Below are positions 30,838 to 42,654 of a stretch of 64,000 nucleotides of DNA, in pieces (within the stretch, counting starts at the first letter, position 1; every line of letters begins with the position of its first letter). This DNA is from Axinella damicornis (lineage: Eukaryota > Porifera > Demospongiae > Axinellida > Axinellidae). Both the position numbers and the translations under genes were made by a program. The notes beneath the pieces are model-generated. The model made no database searches. It saw nothing but the letters and a program-made list of their open reading frames with translations, and was not told where the DNA came from. The stretch covers positions 10,999,467 through 11,063,466 of the forward strand of contig OZ007513.1 of the NCBI GenBank assembly GCA_963931865.1. The letters are read 5' to 3'.

Positions 30838-31008
30838 CAACGGTGCAAGTCCTGTGTTTATACGTTGCACCGTTCCTGATATATTGTTGTTTGCCTTGGA
30901 ACTCTCCAGAAATACTGTCGTTGCTATCGTGGACCGCTGAAAACACCAGTCCTGTATCTCAGGAACGGTGCAGCGTATAAACACGGGACTTGCTTGCACT
31001 GTTTGGGG
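30838..31008. mobile_element. Hairpin element of about 170 bp
   Basis: CGGTGCAAGTCCTGTGTTTATACG at the left pairs with CGTATAAACACGGGACTTGC at the right (shown shortened), with TGCACCGTTCCTGA / CAGGAACGGTGCA adjacent. A 26-base G run (31010-31035) follows at once. Confidence 0.65.
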
Positions 31009-31009
31009 A

Positions 31010-31035
31010 GGGGGGGGGGGGGGGGGGGGGGGGGG
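31010..31035. repeat. Poly-G run (26)
   Basis: Matches the position of the G run at 3997 relative to the shared downstream segment. Confidence 0.95.
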
Positions 31036-31365
31036 CAACCATAAATAAGTTCAAACACTGGGTAAGGGGAGTTAGAAAACATGTAAGCACCAATGTGATT
31101 GCTTGTAGGCTTGGTTAGGCCGTTAGCCAAGAGCTGCGACTGTTGAAAGAGTGGGTGTGGTTAGGGTTGCACTGGCCAATGAGTGGGTGTGGTTTGGAGT
31201 GAGATAATATGGAGTACAGTTTGTTCCATTGGCTAAAAGTGTACATGACCTCCAGAGAAGAGGATTCAGCAGGTAATTGTTGGATTGTTAAACTCTGCCT
31301 GTTAGATTGGAAATTTGCTCAATTTCACCTGTGTCTACCACTGTCATGTACACACTTACAATGTA

Positions 31366-31509
31366 GCAGGTTGGTTGTCCAGAGGACAAAGGTAGATAGG
31401 TGGGGTCTCTCAAGGATGTGATTGAATTAGCACACCTCTCTCTCTCTCTGTGCACTAATTCTTAAGAGATCCCACCCTATCTACCTTTGCCTCTGGACAA
31501 CCAACCTGC
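31366..31509. mobile_element. Palindrome with about 50-bp arms
   Basis: GCAGGTTGGTTGTCCAGAGG at 31366 pairs with CCTCTGGACAACCAACCTGC ending at 31509; inner parts GGTAGATAGG and CCTATCTACC also pair. The loop has a CT-rich stretch. Likely a small foldback element. Confidence 0.75.
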
Positions 31510-32529
31510 AAAGGTCCATAGAAGTATAGCAATTATTGAAAGAGAAAGGGATTTAATTAATGGTCAAGCAATATGCATCATTCGCAGTGTCGTGGTTATA
31601 GTGAAGTTTACTTGGCAATTCTCTTGCAGATTATTGTGTATTGTGAACTTTAGAAAGGCTATCACTGCAAAAAGAAAAGGGTTGTTTTAACCAGTTGCAA
31701 CTCAGTGCGTCCTCCACCGTGATGGTCAAAGTATGTGTCCACAACCACAAATGTTGTGTAGCCTCACTTCTAACGTTTCGTAATTATAGGTACGTGACTT
31801 AGCTTAATTGTTACCCATCTGTATGTCTGAAATTGGAGGACCTATAGTGGTCAAGCAGTGTAAATGATCTGCTTGAATGCACGTTATTTTTGGAAGTACA
31901 GCTGCATACACTTCTATAGTATTCCTATAGTTCTCCTAGTTACCTGGAACTAAGAAACTTGACCTAGGTAATTTCAGCAGGCCTACTAAGGTTTTCCTAT
32001 CCGATAGGGTCAAAGTAGCTGCACTTGTGTGCTCATTCCTTGATTACCACAGTGGAGGAGGCTCTGAGGTGACCGCAGCCTGGTTTAAACTCTTTTACAG
32101 TGTTCTCTTTTACAGTCTTCAGAGAAACCTTCCGATTCTTGGAAGAAACCTTCCAATTTTCAGAAGTGTTGTCATTTGCGGTGAAGCAAATTCATGTTAG
32201 AAAAAAGTTCCGAATCTCAGCATCAATTTAATAAAGATGCTTACCATACTATGGTATGCTAAACCACTATATTATGACATGCTAACTATTACCTCACTAC
32301 CTTTTTTCTGATCTAGCTTTGGATAGCTGTAGTTCCAGAACCAAGCAACAGAGAACCACCAAACTTTCAACTCAAAATGTGATGGGTCAACTGATGGTCC
32401 CGCCCACTTCTAATAATACTAGTGCATCAGATTATACATGTCGTCCGATAATCAGTTGCTTACTCTATCATGTAAACTGTGAACAATCAGTTCAACAATG
32501 TCCATGGATATTCGGAGTAACAAAGTCAG

Positions 32530-32770
32530 GGCTGTACAATTGTTAGGGTCGTGACACTTTGTGTGTATGTAGTCCTGTACGTGTATTTTAACCTCAATGG
32601 CCTCTCACACAGGTTGGATAATGAGGGGGGGGGGGGGGGATTCACTACAAACTACTCAATCCCAATGAATAAGATTCATCCCTTCCATGAATTCCTACAA
32701 ACTCTCTTCAGAGGTCAATTAAGGATCTCCGCCTTCTCTTAAAGTGGGTGTGGTACTGCAAGTTGTGGCA
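32530..32770. repeat. Flanking direct repeat, left of IDS pseudogene 3
   Basis: Matches 33945-34170 in the same orientation (GGGTCGTGACACTTTGT, TCAATGGCCTC, AGAGGTCAATTAAGGATC, AAAGTGGGTGTGGTACTGCA). The pseudogene therefore sits between direct repeats of roughly 230 bp. These are not clearly LTRs: no primer site or TG/CA ends were seen. Confidence 0.7.
32625..32639. repeat. Poly-G run (15)
   Basis: Equivalent in position to the C run at 9076-9105 on the inverted copy of this flank. Confidence 0.9.
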
Positions 32771-32887
32771 ACATTGGAGAGGTGAGCGTGCAGGTGAGTA
32801 AGACTACTTAGCTTGCTGTAACCATTGTGACAGACTTGTGTTTTAAGCAACGAGTAATCCGTACCTTTTTGTATCTGATTGTCCTTA

Positions 32888-33960
32888 GAAGCAGCAGACA
32901 TGACATTCATCTACACTGCCATAATTGTTCTGGGGATTGCTGCTGCCTTTTGCTTTCTGCCAAAATGTCAAGCTGATTTCCAGAAGTACAAAAACGTGCT
33001 GTTTCTTGCTATTGATGACTTACGACCTAAACTTGGCTCTATGGCCACAATCTCATTATGAGTCCTAACATTGACATGCTAGCTTCCAGGTCCATGTTGT
33101 TTGAGCAAGCCTACTGTCAGGTCGCCGTGTGTTCCCCATCACGAGCATCACTGATGACGGGACGCCGACCAGACACGAACCATGTCTGGTCGCCGTGTGT
33201 TCCCCATCACGAGCATCACTGATGACGGGACGCCGACCAGACACGAACCATGTCAGGTCGCCGTGTGTTCCCCATCACGCGCATCACTGATGACTGGACG
33301 CCGACCAGACATGAACCATGTCTGGTTGCCGTGTGTTCCCCATCGCGAGCATCACTGATGACTGGACGCTGACCAGACATGAACCATGTCTGGTTGCCGT
33401 GTGTTCCCCATCACGAGCATCACTGATGACTGGACGCTGACCAGACACGAACCATGTCTGGGAGATTGCTGCTGATGAGTATTGGTGAGACTACACAAAC
33501 GCTACCTCAATTCCGCAGTACTTCAAAGAGAACGGTTTCATCAGCATAGGAATGGGAAAGCTGTACCATCCTGGGCCGCCAAGTGGCCACAATGACACTG
33601 CATACAGAAGGTCTTCCTTACTTCCATTCCAGGAAGAACGGGAACAAGACAGTGGCGTGGTTTTCTTTCAAAGGGATTGATGACGATGAACTGCAAGATG
33701 GTGACATTGCTGACCATGCTGTTAGTGTGCTGCAAGAGGGCTGCTTTCTCTCAGTACCCCCGCCCAGCTGATGGACTTCACACCATTCCTGGCCATCCAC
33801 CCTTCAACAGCAATGAGCATGGGAGAACGTAATTTAATGGGGTATACTATGCGAGTTGACCAGCTTCACTGAGTGGGTATGCTTCAAATGCACAACAGCG
33901 ATTCCAAGCTGGGATGAAGTCTGGGGTACTGAGCTGTCGGAGTCACAAAGTCAGGGCTAT
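32888..33960 (+). pseudogene. IDS: Iduronate-2-sulfatase pseudogene 3
   Basis: The most complete relic. An exon opens after an acceptor (CTGATTGTCCTTAG): start Met near 32900, hydrophobic leader, [16 protein letters not shown] 1-base loss follows, then [16 protein letters not shown] in the next frame, [16 protein letters not shown] (catalytic Cys), five 68-bp units, then ATSIPQYFKENGF with a small change, GMGKLYHPG, a shifted frame, KGIDDDELQDGDIADHAVSVLQE, and directly the C-terminal block QYPRPADG-like and YTMRVDQ. The internal deletion of some 250 residues removes the later metal-binding site. Frameshifts and the array rule out function. Lying contiguous without introns is compatible with one big exon or an old retrocopy; I found no poly-A to decide. 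Confidence 0.87.
33121..33463 (+). repeat. Third 68-bp IDS-derived array, 5 units
   Basis: Same unit as the two arrays on the minus strand, here on the plus strand, with private changes (GACTGGACG for GACGGGACG, GGTTGCCGTG for GGTCGCCGTG). Confidence 0.93.
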
Positions 33961-34170
33961 ACAATAGTCAGAGTCGTGACACTTTGTATGTAGTCCTGTA
34001 CATGTACTTTCCACCTCAATGGCCTCTTACTTCTGTTGGATAATTGCAAACCTTACAAAGCTACTCAATCTAAATGATTATAAAAGGATTCATCTCTTCC
34101 ATGAATTCCTCTTCAGAGGTCAATTAAGGATCACTGGCTTCTCTTAAAGTGGGTGTGGTACTGCAAGTTG
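33945..34170. repeat. Flanking direct repeat, right of IDS pseudogene 3
   Basis: Partner of 32530-32770; also the reverse complement of about 9110-9370 and 11750-11970. Confidence 0.7.
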
Positions 34171-35690
34171 TAGTCACTTGTTATTAGGTGCATGTGCCTA
34201 TTTCTCCGCAGGAAGGAATATTAAGTGAGATGCGCTTAATTTGGAATGACATTCCTGGAATAGAAATGTGCTTCATTTTGCTTTTTCCACTCAAATATGG
34301 CAGAGGTTCTGGACTTCAGTGCATAATGAAGAGTAGCTGGGGCAGAAGTTGAACCTGCACATATTAACAGCAAATATGAGCCTATAAGTGAGCTGCGCTT
34401 AATGTTATTGGAAGATCACACTGCCGTACAATAATGGCAGATCAAGGTCACACAAAGGTACGCTCAATCATGATAGGTTACATGCTTGACAGGTGTGCTC
34501 CCAAGGTCTCTTGGTAAAGCAAGTAGTTATGAAGTAGATATCCCCCTTTCGGAATGTATACGTGCTTCGTTGACAGTGGGACAATGCTCCAGTCAATTGT
34601 GGGATATATCATAATACCTTCAACAGCGTCTCTCCGTAGCTCTTCAGAGAGGGAACGCTGTTCAGTGATATAGGATCTGTGGGGGGCCGGTCAGGCCTGG
34701 ACCTGTCTGGCATGTAACAGTGTGTGTGTCCCCTTTTGTAATTTGTGAATGTATTGTTTTTGTTTTTGGTGCCCCTTCAAGTTGTTTGTTTGTATTATTT
34801 TACTTTGTTTGTACTATTTATTTGTTTTTCTCCCCATTTTTCCTTTCTGTAGTTGCTGTTTTGTTATACACGCTGTATATTCGGACGCACTAGCACGGAA
34901 GGTGCACATAGGCATCTGTGGAAATGAGTGTGGCTTCATATCGGTCACTGTGCATTCCAAAGTTGGTGATGCTGTCTGAGTGCAACTTATACGTGTGTAT
35001 TTGTAACGTACAGCAGATACAGGAGACAATGTGTGATTTGATAGAGGTGAAGTCCCCTCTCATGCAGTGCATGTGTAAACATGGATGTTCCCAGGGAGTG
35101 TCATCTCAATGGAGCATGAACTAGCAATTGCAATTGAATTAGTTTGGGTGTTATACATATATGAGTGCAAATGTAATTTTGCAAATGTCATAAACGATTC
35201 ACTCTCCAATAGTTCATAATGTATACTGAGAGATCTATAAAGCCTATAAACTTACAGAAGAACACATCTATAGGCATCCTTGCCATATTCAAATGATATT
35301 TGGGTGTTATCAATGCCTGCCCTGTTGGATGATGAACATGTGTGCATGAGAAGTCATTATCAAGCTCCATATAAGGTGCATGGTGTGCATACATACTATT
35401 TAGAGGTTGTGATTGAGCAGACTGCATCTAAGCAAAATAATGTTCAGGACTAATTGTTGTGGCTGCACAGTAATTCCTACGTATGCATGTGATCAAGATA
35501 GTACCCATGCAAATACTGTATAATATTATCGGGAATTTTTATGTGAAAATCATTCACGTGACAATTATTCTTGTTGAACAAATTTCGCAAACTGATCGAA
35601 GCATTCACAAAAATCTTCTTTTTACTGCTTTGACCTTGCTGTAGTTTCACTCACATGCCGACCCAGCTTCTTCAGAAGTTGCTGTGGATC
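34171..35690. other. No gene seen
   Basis: T-rich frames at 34749-34979 look like chance. GAGCTGCGCTTAAT / GAGATGCGCTTAAT words recur at 34230 and 34390. Nothing else supported. Confidence 0.4.
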
Positions 35691-35694
35691 GACC

Positions 35695-36106
35695 CAGAGG
35701 AGGGAGGACATGATGTCATGCCTTGACAAAATCACATGGTTGTTATGATTCCTATATAGCATTCTTGAACGCATACGAAATGTGTACTCACCAGCCCCCG
35801 TTGCCCCCGTGGTTCCTACACCGCTGTCCACTAACTTTTCGTTTTGTTGACACAAAACGAATAGTGGAACGACGGTGAGAAATTACCACTATTCATTTTT
35901 TGCGCTTTGTAACAAAACGGATTTAGACATGCGGTCGCGATAATTCACTATTTGTTGTGTGTCAACAAAACGAAGATCGAATTATACCGAAATGCACGGA
36001 CCTGCCCCAACTAAATTGACTTCGCAGTGTAAGTGTACAGCCAATACTTACTAGCTCACTGATTCGCAATTAAAGTGCATCACGTGATCGTGTCCTCCCT
36101 CCTCTG
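35695..36106. mobile_element. MITE-like element, family A, copy 2
   Basis: Ends CAGAGGAGGGAGGACATGAT and the mirrored ATCGTGTCCTCCCTCCTCTG. Opposite in orientation to copy 1 (40-328) and longer; its middle has several ACAAAACGAA words facing each other. Confidence 0.75.
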
Positions 36107-36322
36107 CTGCGGACCCACTATGGTGACAAACATGCTTGCCTATTCAAGTTCACTCCTTCACATTGTGCTCAGTGTGCTGCTCCCGCATCTTGAACCTCTC
36201 GGTAATACGTGAATTGCTTTGCTTGGTGTACACTCTACACTTATACACTCCACATGCATGCATAATGTGTGCATAGCTATGTTAAACAGCTGGAGAATTA
36301 ATGTAGATCAACAATGCCTAAC

Positions 36323-36507
36323 CTTGGAAGGATATCCTCCAACAAGATATTCTGTACTTTTGTTAACACTATTTTTGACTGGTTATCAGACTCTGGTTGG
36401 CTGCTGTTGAGTTTCACAACTGCAAATGATTCCGGTGAAATGCTCATCTCAGTGAATAAAACCACTGCAACCGTCCAATTGAAGGTCACTGTTGGATCAC
36501 CTATAGC
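36323..36507 (-). CDS. Exon X, copy 1 (unknown family)
   Basis: 185 nt, acceptor TTGTTGTTGCAG, donor GTTAGG, phase 0 to 2. Reads AIGDPTVTFNWTVAVVLF, then SPESFAVVKLNSSQ and ILPRL. This is the most diverged of five such exons in the window. I do not recognise the domain; the pattern of alternating hydrophobics (WTAVVxxPTSI, LAIVNLSS) suggests a beta-rich extracellular module. Confidence 0.6.
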
Positions 36508-36514
36508 CTGCAAC

Positions 36515-38700
36515 AACAATTGAATGAAAAGTTTCTATAAATTTTAATATCAGGGGTATGTCCTCAGCTGAACTTAACAAATTGGTTGCCCTACTGCTTC
36601 AGTTGGTTGGCCTTTATATTACTCCGCAAAAAAGAAATTCCAGGTTTCCATTGCTATGACAACAGCAACCCCTTGTACTCATTGGTCACCATGTAGATAG
36701 GCTGCATCCCAGATTTGATGTATAGTGTCCGAGTTATGGCCTCTCAAAGTTCAGAATTTCCCCATTGAAGCCCATACAAATGTAAGACGTTTTCTACTGG
36801 AGGCACCTCCAGTAGCAAAATTTTGTCAATGGTAATATGGATATCAATTTACCGCTCAAAATAGGAGCTTATCACGTGACTAGGATAACACTGCTTGGCA
36901 TGCAGATGCACTCAGGGTGGGTGATTGCGATGGTCTGCAAACTGGACGATCACACTTGGGTTGTTAGCTACACCTTGTTGCGTTGCCTGATGTGGGCTAT
37001 AGCGAAGCAACTAGCAACTACCTCATTTGCATCATGTAGAAATCATGCATGTGAGCTCAATGTCACTTTGCCCAGCACATATCTGTACGCTATGCCACTG
37101 AGTACGTCACACGTTAACCAACCGGGTATGTTGTCAAGAATTGGAGAGGTTCATCTGAACTCAATGGACAGTGGTGATGCAGGGCTGAGTTCAACACACA
37201 GAAGTGGGTGGGTGGGGACCATTACAAGATCTGCCAAATTTAAGGCCAATACCATCTTAATTTCAGTGACACTGAGCCAACAGATTTGCAAGTAATTACG
37301 TGAACTAAGCAGCGGGGCTACCATTATTCAGCTGAGGCCATTATATAACCCTGGCAGTTAAGGTTACGGGTTACAGTTTGCTATTGCGCATGCGCGGTGC
37401 GCGCTTGCGGTTTACAGTCAACAGTGAAATGTATTCTACGAAGAAAGGGGCAGGGCGGCTTGAAAAATTTTACTGAGATAAACATCCTGTTCGGGAGATA
37501 CTGTGCCTGATCAGGCGAAAAGCGAATGGCTTTGTGGTATGAACGACCATCACTCGTTTTTCCAATAGAAACGAAGCGAACTCGCTCAGAGCTGCCCTCC
37601 AGTCAGTTGAAAACTTCCCATGGATGCTGCCAAGCTGGCCTGTTAGTCCTTTCTGATCGCAAAAATCTGATGCCAAAAATCGGTCTTGAACTTTGATGCC
37701 ACTGCCTATGTTGGCATGTTGTACTCAGGCGCTAAGATCATACCAGCTAGAATTCGAAGGTACTCATATTGCTGTTATACCTCGTTTTTGTTGCGTGTCT
37801 CTAGCTAGTTCCTGCACGGAGGGACAAAGGTAACTTGTACGTTATGTATATATAATGAGCACACGGTATACCGTAACCTTAACACACATTCCAAGTTTAC
37901 ATTGTAGAGTGAGAGCAGAGTAATCATGTCAGTCACATGTGCTAGGTGGCACCACCCAGGTCTGGATGCAAATTCTACTCATATAGCTATAGTGCTGAAA
38001 TTAACTGTGGCTGTTTTAACAGCAGCTAAGTTGAGCCACTGGTCTAACCAGGTTGGTTGTTGTTAAGAAATCTCTGAACTTGTAGCTTCTATCTGTAACC
38101 CTATTCATAACACCATTGGGATATACTATAAGTGAACTAAGCAGTAAGGCTACTTATTACTTAGTGCCTCACTAATCATTCTGATAACTAGAAGTGCTCC
38201 AGCAGAGCACGTAGCTACCCCGTGCGCTACTTTGACAAGATAGCTCGAACTGCTCATTTTTGTTTGCTCCAAAACCAACCACTTTATGCATGCGCATGGG
38301 GTAATTGTTTATCTGCACGAGGTTATCAACCTCAGTTTTCATAGTCAGTGAGTTTAGAGTATAATGCCAGTCACATGGGCTAGGCGTGAGCCTGGATGCA
38401 TGGTCAACAAGCAACTTCTACTCCCAGTGCTGAATGAGACAGAAACTAACTTAACTGACTACTAAGTTGATCCACTGATGTATCTAGGTTGTAGCCTCGT
38501 TCCCAGTCCCACGCCCAGCTTTTCGTCGCTTGCAGAACGGTGCCCGCTTTACCGTACTGCAAGCGACGAAAAGCTGGGCGTGGGACTGGGAACGAGGCTA
38601 TCTAGGTTGTCATTCAGACCATTGATCTTTACTTCACTCCCACCTTGTTCATCAACACACTTGCCTACAGTCTAGCTACTTAGTAACTTATATATTATGA
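36515..38700. other. Largely unexplained stretch
   Basis: A 152-codon plus-strand frame at 36837-37295 has no family resemblance I can see and no splice support. 38490-38602 is a TIR element (separate entry). Otherwise nothing. Confidence 0.35.
38493..38600. mobile_element. TIR element, TAGCCTCG family, near-perfect hairpin
   Basis: TAGCCTCGTTCCCAGTCCCA at the left and TGGGACTGGGAACGAGGCTA at the right are exact mirrors, and the inner CGCCCAGCTTTTCGTCGCTT also pairs. About 47-bp arms. The best-preserved copy of this family here. Confidence 0.85.
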
Positions 38701-38736
38701 TCTAAATCCAATGGCCCCACATTCAGGCATCTGTAC

Positions 38737-38832
38737 CGCTCTCAGTTTCTCCTGAATTTTTGGTGCATGGAGGTCTCGATCTTGATGGGCAAATATCTCC
38801 ACTTTCAGCAGATGATCTACAACTGATGTTTT
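38737..38832 (-). CDS. Exon W, copy 1 (unknown family)
   Basis: 96 nt, phase 0-0, acceptor CTTTCACAG, donor GTACAG. Reads KTSVVDHLLKVEIFAHQDRD then LHAPKIQEKLRA. It precedes exon X copy 1 on the minus strand, as in the three other W-X pairs. Confidence 0.55.
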
Positions 38833-39363
38833 CTGTGAAAGAGGAAGTGAGGGCATCATTATGCATGTGTGTGGCGAGACAAAAAAATCATTCATTCACT
38901 CACAATATGGCAACCAACTATCTACAGTGCTAAATAACTCTTGATGTCTGTGGGCTTTCAATGAACTTTCACAAGAATTTAAATTAGTGTATTATTTTGC
39001 TTACATAAAACGTGTACCTTAATTCTGTTTTCAGTAGCTAGTAGCGCTGCTGTCCCAAATCCTCCCTCCCCTCCAGGTCCCGCTCCTGCCCCAGGCGAGA
39101 CTTGTGCACCTACCTCTTCGAATTCCCACCGTTGTAGCGATGAGTCCTGCAGAGAGAACCCGGACTCACACTTAATGATATCAGGGTGATACTGAACGCA
39201 TTACTGCAGCTTCATGCACTCAGATCTTTTGACTCGGGAGTACCTCTAGTCTCCACAAGATTAGACACTTGTTGGTAATGGCTAAAATTAGCTTCAGCCC
39301 ATATTTGATGGGTGAGAAACTGATGGCTACATCTCTAGCAGAAATGGTCACAAGGTTTGAGGT

Positions 39364-39470
39364 AGTCTCACGGCCGAGCCTCTTTTTCGAAGTATAGGGA
39401 CCAGCCTCTTTTTCGAAGTATAGGGACCAGCCTCTTTTTCCCAGTAGGAGCCACACCCATTACATTTAGT
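39364..39470. mobile_element. GTCTCGCGGCC-family element with internal 26-bp repeat
   Basis: Starts TAGTCTCACGGCCGAGCCTC; contains CCTCTTTTTCGAAGTATAGG twice and a third, changed copy. The relative at 45022-45125 is a fuller palindrome. Confidence 0.55.
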
Positions 39471-40071
39471 CTGGCATATACCTACCTCTGATATAGTGGA
39501 AGTGGGTGAGTGTAGTAGAGTTCTCTCGTAGTCTTCCACTTCAGCCATGCTCTCAATCTGCTTGCAACGTGTCTAATAGTTGAGAATTCATAGCCAGGTC
39601 TCAAAAGTTTAAACAAGCAATTAATGAACTAGCTATTGTAGCTGTGTAAACGTATGGGAACAACTATCGCTATCATTACACTGAAACCAGGAAACGCAGC
39701 ATGCAGTATGTGCATGATCAGAAATATAGCAACACTGCAGACCTACCTGCACAGGTTCACTACGAATTCGAACCTTTCTCAGAATTGCGCTTTCAGCTTC
39801 AGACTTTCTTAGCTAATCGATGGGCCTTGAGTAGAAGGATGTATACACTCAAAACGTGACTGGATGGTTGACCAATTGATGAACAGGTCACAGAAATCGT
39901 GGATGCATGAGTCACAGTGGCCATTTAAGAGGACCAGAATGTCCCTCCCAATTGTAACCAAACTTAGATCTCCGTTTACACTGGCAAAACTTCCTTTACC
40001 ATTCTAATAGAGTTCACTCAAGCTGTAAATTAGTGGTGCATCACATTCCATTAGCAGCAGCTAGTTTTATG

Positions 40072-40246
40072 TGAAGCTATCCATCGTTAGCATGGAAGCT
40101 ATCCATCGTTAGCACGGAAGCTATCCATCGTTAGCACGGAAGCTATCCATCGTTAGCATGGAAGCTATCCATCTTTAGTATGGAAGCTATCCATCGTTAG
40201 CATGGAAGCTATCCATCTTTAGTATGGAAGCTATCCATTTTTAGTA
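40072..40246. repeat. 22-bp minisatellite, 8 copies
   Basis: Unit GAAGCTATCCATCGTTAGCA plus TG or CG. The last copies change to CATCTTTAGTATG. About 170 bp upstream of a possible signal-peptide start at 40417. Confidence 0.93.
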
Positions 40247-40416
40247 GCTAGCTCAGCAATCACAACATGCGACATGACCTCATATGTAGTTGTGGGCGCG
40301 ACCTACTTAGCTATGCGCTCTTGTTGTTGTTAAAGTTTGTTGCCAAGTCAGAAGTGATCTCTACAGATATAGCTATATACTACAGCGTCAGCTTCTCTCT
40401 CACAAAACTATCAGCA

Positions 40417-40490
40417 ATGAAGGCCGCCTTTGTCCTGGTGGGGGTGCTCTTGGCTCCTGATGCCTCCCGTCCTGTGGTACCGGTACCAGG
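40417..40490 (+). CDS. Possible first exon with signal peptide
   Basis: A start Met followed by KAAFVLVGVLLAPDASRP, a plausible short secretion signal. It ends near possible donors (ACCG|GTACCA or CCAG|GTTGGT). Partner exons are uncertain; it could belong to the kinase-type gene that has exons further right on the plus strand. Confidence 0.3.
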
Positions 40491-40689
40491 TTGGTTATGT
40501 AATGATCAGAACACTCACATACAATTGTGTGAGTTAGCTGCTTGGTTCAAAGAGTATACGTATGTTGTCTTCTCACCGGTACTAGCTACTGTATTGTGCT
40601 CGTGGAGGTGAGAATTATTACAGTAGCATTTGTGGGGAGAGAAGACAACATCTCTGAAGTTGAATATTGCATTGTGCATGCTAACTCAC

Positions 40690-40745
40690 GGACACCGAGG
40701 AGAGGTTCACCCTGCTTTTCCACCTTGTCTGGCATGAATGCTAGA
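40690..40745 (-). other. 51-nt exon-like cassette, reverse orientation
   Basis: On the minus strand: acceptor-like CACACTCTAG, then about 51 nt reading FMPDKVEKQGEPLLGV, then GTGAGT. Same cassette as the plus-strand copies at 53898 and elsewhere, here on the other strand. Confidence 0.5.
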
Positions 40746-40773
40746 GTGTGCATGAGTGTGTGTAGGGGAGAAA

Positions 40774-40970
40774 AATGGTTGAGCTGGCCAAACAGAGCCT
40801 GGAGTCCCAGGAGCCCTCCCAGCAGAGGAAGTCATACAAGAGTGGGGGGCTGCTCAGCAAGGTGGTGGCCGAAGAGTTGACAAGCCTGGAACCGGCAGAG
40901 CCTATCATTGAAACTGAGGCAGCTGCGAGTGAGGATGATGCAAAATTCAACAAGCAATTGCAATCTGCAA
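40774..40970 (+). CDS. Possible cytoplasmic-type exon, unknown family
   Basis: The frame reads MVELAKQSLESQEPSQQRKS, then a Gly/Leu segment and an acidic stretch (ELTSLEPAEPIIETEAAASE). It is GC-richer than its surroundings and has a polar, coding-like composition; a candidate acceptor (GTGTGTGTAG) precedes it and GTACATC after CAATCCACA could be the donor. No family recognised. Confidence 0.3.
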
Positions 40971-41504
40971 TCCACAGTACATCAATTGTGCACATGCTGG
41001 CCTATAATCTCCTCGTTTGTTCCCCCTCCATCTTTTGTGTGCTGTATTACAGTATGCAAAAATAGAGGGAGAATATACATAGCTAAGGTAAGGGCCTGGG
41101 GATTTTTGGACGGTATTTAATTCCAGACACTCACACACTTTAGCATTCATACCAGATGAGGTGAAACTTGCAGACTGTTGTCTTTACACCCCAGAATGTT
41201 GTCTTCTCGCTGCACAAATGCACGGTAATATTTTTCTCAGTTCGATCAGTTCATTTGATTACCGCATCTCCAATACAGAAGATTTGCATGCAGGTCCTGG
41301 ACCCAGAAAAACAAATTTGAGCAATGCTATTTATGGTAACTTGTGAGTTCAGCATATCACCACCCCCCAATTCTGGAAGGAAATTCCTTTTCTTTTAAGG
41401 CGAACCACCCTTCAACAGAAAAAAAGAGCCTGACTTGAGCACTAGAGACTCTCACTCTACCAGTGCACCACTGCACACTGTCTCCTCCACACACTCATGC
41501 ACAC

Positions 41505-41562
41505 TCAGCATTCATGCCAGATGAGCTGAAAAAGCAGGATGAACCTCTCCTTGGTGTCTGTC
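41505..41562 (+). other. 51-nt exon-like cassette, decayed copy
   Basis: Acceptor CACACTCAG and FMPDELKKQDEPLLGV are kept; the donor has become CTGTCATG. A related, more diverged form is at about 41788-41830 (FMPDEVNKQHTVLFG followed by GTGAGT). Confidence 0.5.
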
Positions 41563-42654
41563 ATGTATACCAACATTAATTGTGAAGTAAGATTCAACCA
41601 GAGATGTTGTGTTCTCACCAACAATGACACTAGCTATAATATTATAATCACTGTAAAATTGGAATAGTTGCTTTAACCCAGGTTGCTCAGTTGTGACTTC
41701 ACTAGTTAAGGTAACCATTCCGTTGTAATATGCTCTCAATCATTTTTCTCACCCGCATGCTCACACACACACACTGCATGTATAGCGTTCATGCCAGATG
41801 AGGTGAACAAGCAACATACCGTGCTCTTTGGTGAGTTAGCGTGGATCAACATTCATACAACCAGATCTTGTTGCGTGTGTTCTCACCCCTCAAAGGCACA
41901 GTTCGTAACATGGAATGTCTTATCCATCTGCACCTCCATGCACACTGCACTGTAGCATTCATGGCAGACCAGTGAAGACTTGTGCATCTCTATTGAACTG
42001 CAACTGAGTGGCATCGTTACGACAGAACACATTGAGGCCATAATTTTCATTTACTTTACATAATTCAGTTTTAAATAGAAAAATGCTCCATCTTAAATTT
42101 CTCCGTTGTTGTGACAGTGAAATAAAATGTGCCCGTTTTGTCTGAAGTGGGCAATTTTTGGCACTGCAATACTTGCGTGATAACTCAAAACAGTGGATCT
42201 TTGACGGTTCAGTGTACGCACATATCCCGTACCAAGTTGGTCAACCATCAAGCACAGCTCCAGCAAAGGAATTACACATGCAGACATCTGGAATAGCATG
42301 ACACACTATTTAGATTTCACTTTCCCAATCTATAGAGTTAGAGTTGGGGTGCTCCCTTTTTTGGTTCAGAGACTACTCCAATGGGAGGTGTACACTACGT
42401 AATTAATATACACTAATTACGTTGTCTGAGCTATTTTTACAACCAAAATGTCATTGTACAGCTCAGACAACGTAATTAGTGTATAGCAGCTCAAGTTTCA
42501 TTGGAAATAATAGTGCCTATACAGAATAAAACGATGTTCACAGAGCTATTCTTGATGTTCACTGAAAGAACTGATGAGAGACCATATGAGATTGGGTGTA
42601 TCAAGAGTAATGATTGAGCCATACACATCTGTGTTGAGTAATGCCACTGCAATG

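Noticed and set aside
32530..34170. An LTR retrotransposon carrying sulfatase sequence
   Set aside because: The direct repeats lack TG/CA ends, a primer binding site and a polypurine tract, and no gag or pol remains.
36837..37295. A 152-codon gene
   Set aside because: No family similarity, no splice or start context, and composition like the surrounding DNA.
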